A stretch of DNA of 50,253 nt from Bacteroidales bacterium UBA6248 (lineage in GTDB: Bacteria > Bacteroidota > Bacteroidia > Bacteroidales > Lentimicrobiaceae): contig DJVU01000090.1 in assembly GCA_002441345.1 (NCBI GenBank), positions 1-50,253 of the forward strand, written 5' to 3'. The notes beneath the pieces were generated by a model. It did not search any database. It had not been told where the DNA came from and worked only from the letters and a program-made list of their open reading frames with translations. The number at the start of each line of letters is the position of its first letter. The first letter of the stretch is position 1. The translations under genes were made by a program, and so were the position numbers. Positions 50,230 to 50,253 of this stretch are shown one piece after another.

Positions 50230-50253
50230 AGGAGTTTTAGTCTATGGGAATGG

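Overview
The window is a chromosomal segment of a Bacteroidota bacterium, most likely of the order Bacteroidales. The evidence is two secreted proteins with type IX secretion (T9SS) C-terminal sorting domains, several TAnnTTTG promoter boxes of the Bacteroidota type with little Shine-Dalgarno signal, a DUF4293 membrane protein, and Bacteroidota-type versions of GlmM, ParE and the hybrid kinase. Genes are dense on both strands. I see no insertion sequence, prophage, CRISPR array, rRNA or clear pseudogene. The only RNA gene found is tRNA-Val(CAC).

Layout. 1-5.1 kb: the tail of a T9SS-secreted protein with a strong terminator, then an MscS-type channel and a hybrid histidine kinase on the minus strand. 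5.4-9.1 kb: a glucan-degrading pair, a GH144-like glucanase followed by a GH3 beta-glucosidase, closed by a good terminator. 9.2-16.0 kb: a minus-strand run of a GI-repeat surface protein, a membrane-bound spermidine-synthase-like protein, ChrA, an EamA transporter, and a tightly coupled NadR-like kinase / PnuC / YkoF-like vitamin-salvage set. 16.1-24.8 kb: mixed housekeeping genes (lipoprotein, flavodoxin, MORN protein, RecR, a pirin-like protein lacking most metal ligands, a small ribbon-helix-helix-like protein, GlmM, a TPR protein with AroE, an orphan response regulator). 25.0-28.0 kb: a two-TM protein, a highly diverged class III cyclase-like protein and the Nnr NAD(P)HX repair enzyme. 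28.1-35.3 kb: ParE, a secreted CAP+SPOR protein and a three-gene surface-glycan operon (GT4, a formyltransferase-like/GINT1-like fusion, flippase). 35.4-38.6 kb: HAD phosphatase, DUF4293, YfcE-like phosphoesterase and IlvA. 38.9-41.9 kb: a large T9SS cargo with two CARDB domains. 42.1-46.7 kb: a fused acyl-activating enzyme/ACP/acyltransferase, an ATP-cone plus PD-(D/E)XK nuclease, and an SRAP-family protein. 46.9-50.2 kb: tRNA-Val, then an AraC regulator followed by YceI, pirin and a DODA-type extradiol dioxygenase.

No single large unknown system stands out. The least ordinary items are the diverged cyclase-like protein with its small membrane partner, the ATP-cone nuclease, the pirin-like protein that lost three of four metal ligands while an intact paralogue sits 29 kb away, the SRAP protein without its usual His, the formyltransferase/GINT1-like fusion, and the GH144-GH3 pair that points to beta-1,2-glucan use. 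All family calls were made by eye from translated sequence; no database search was run.
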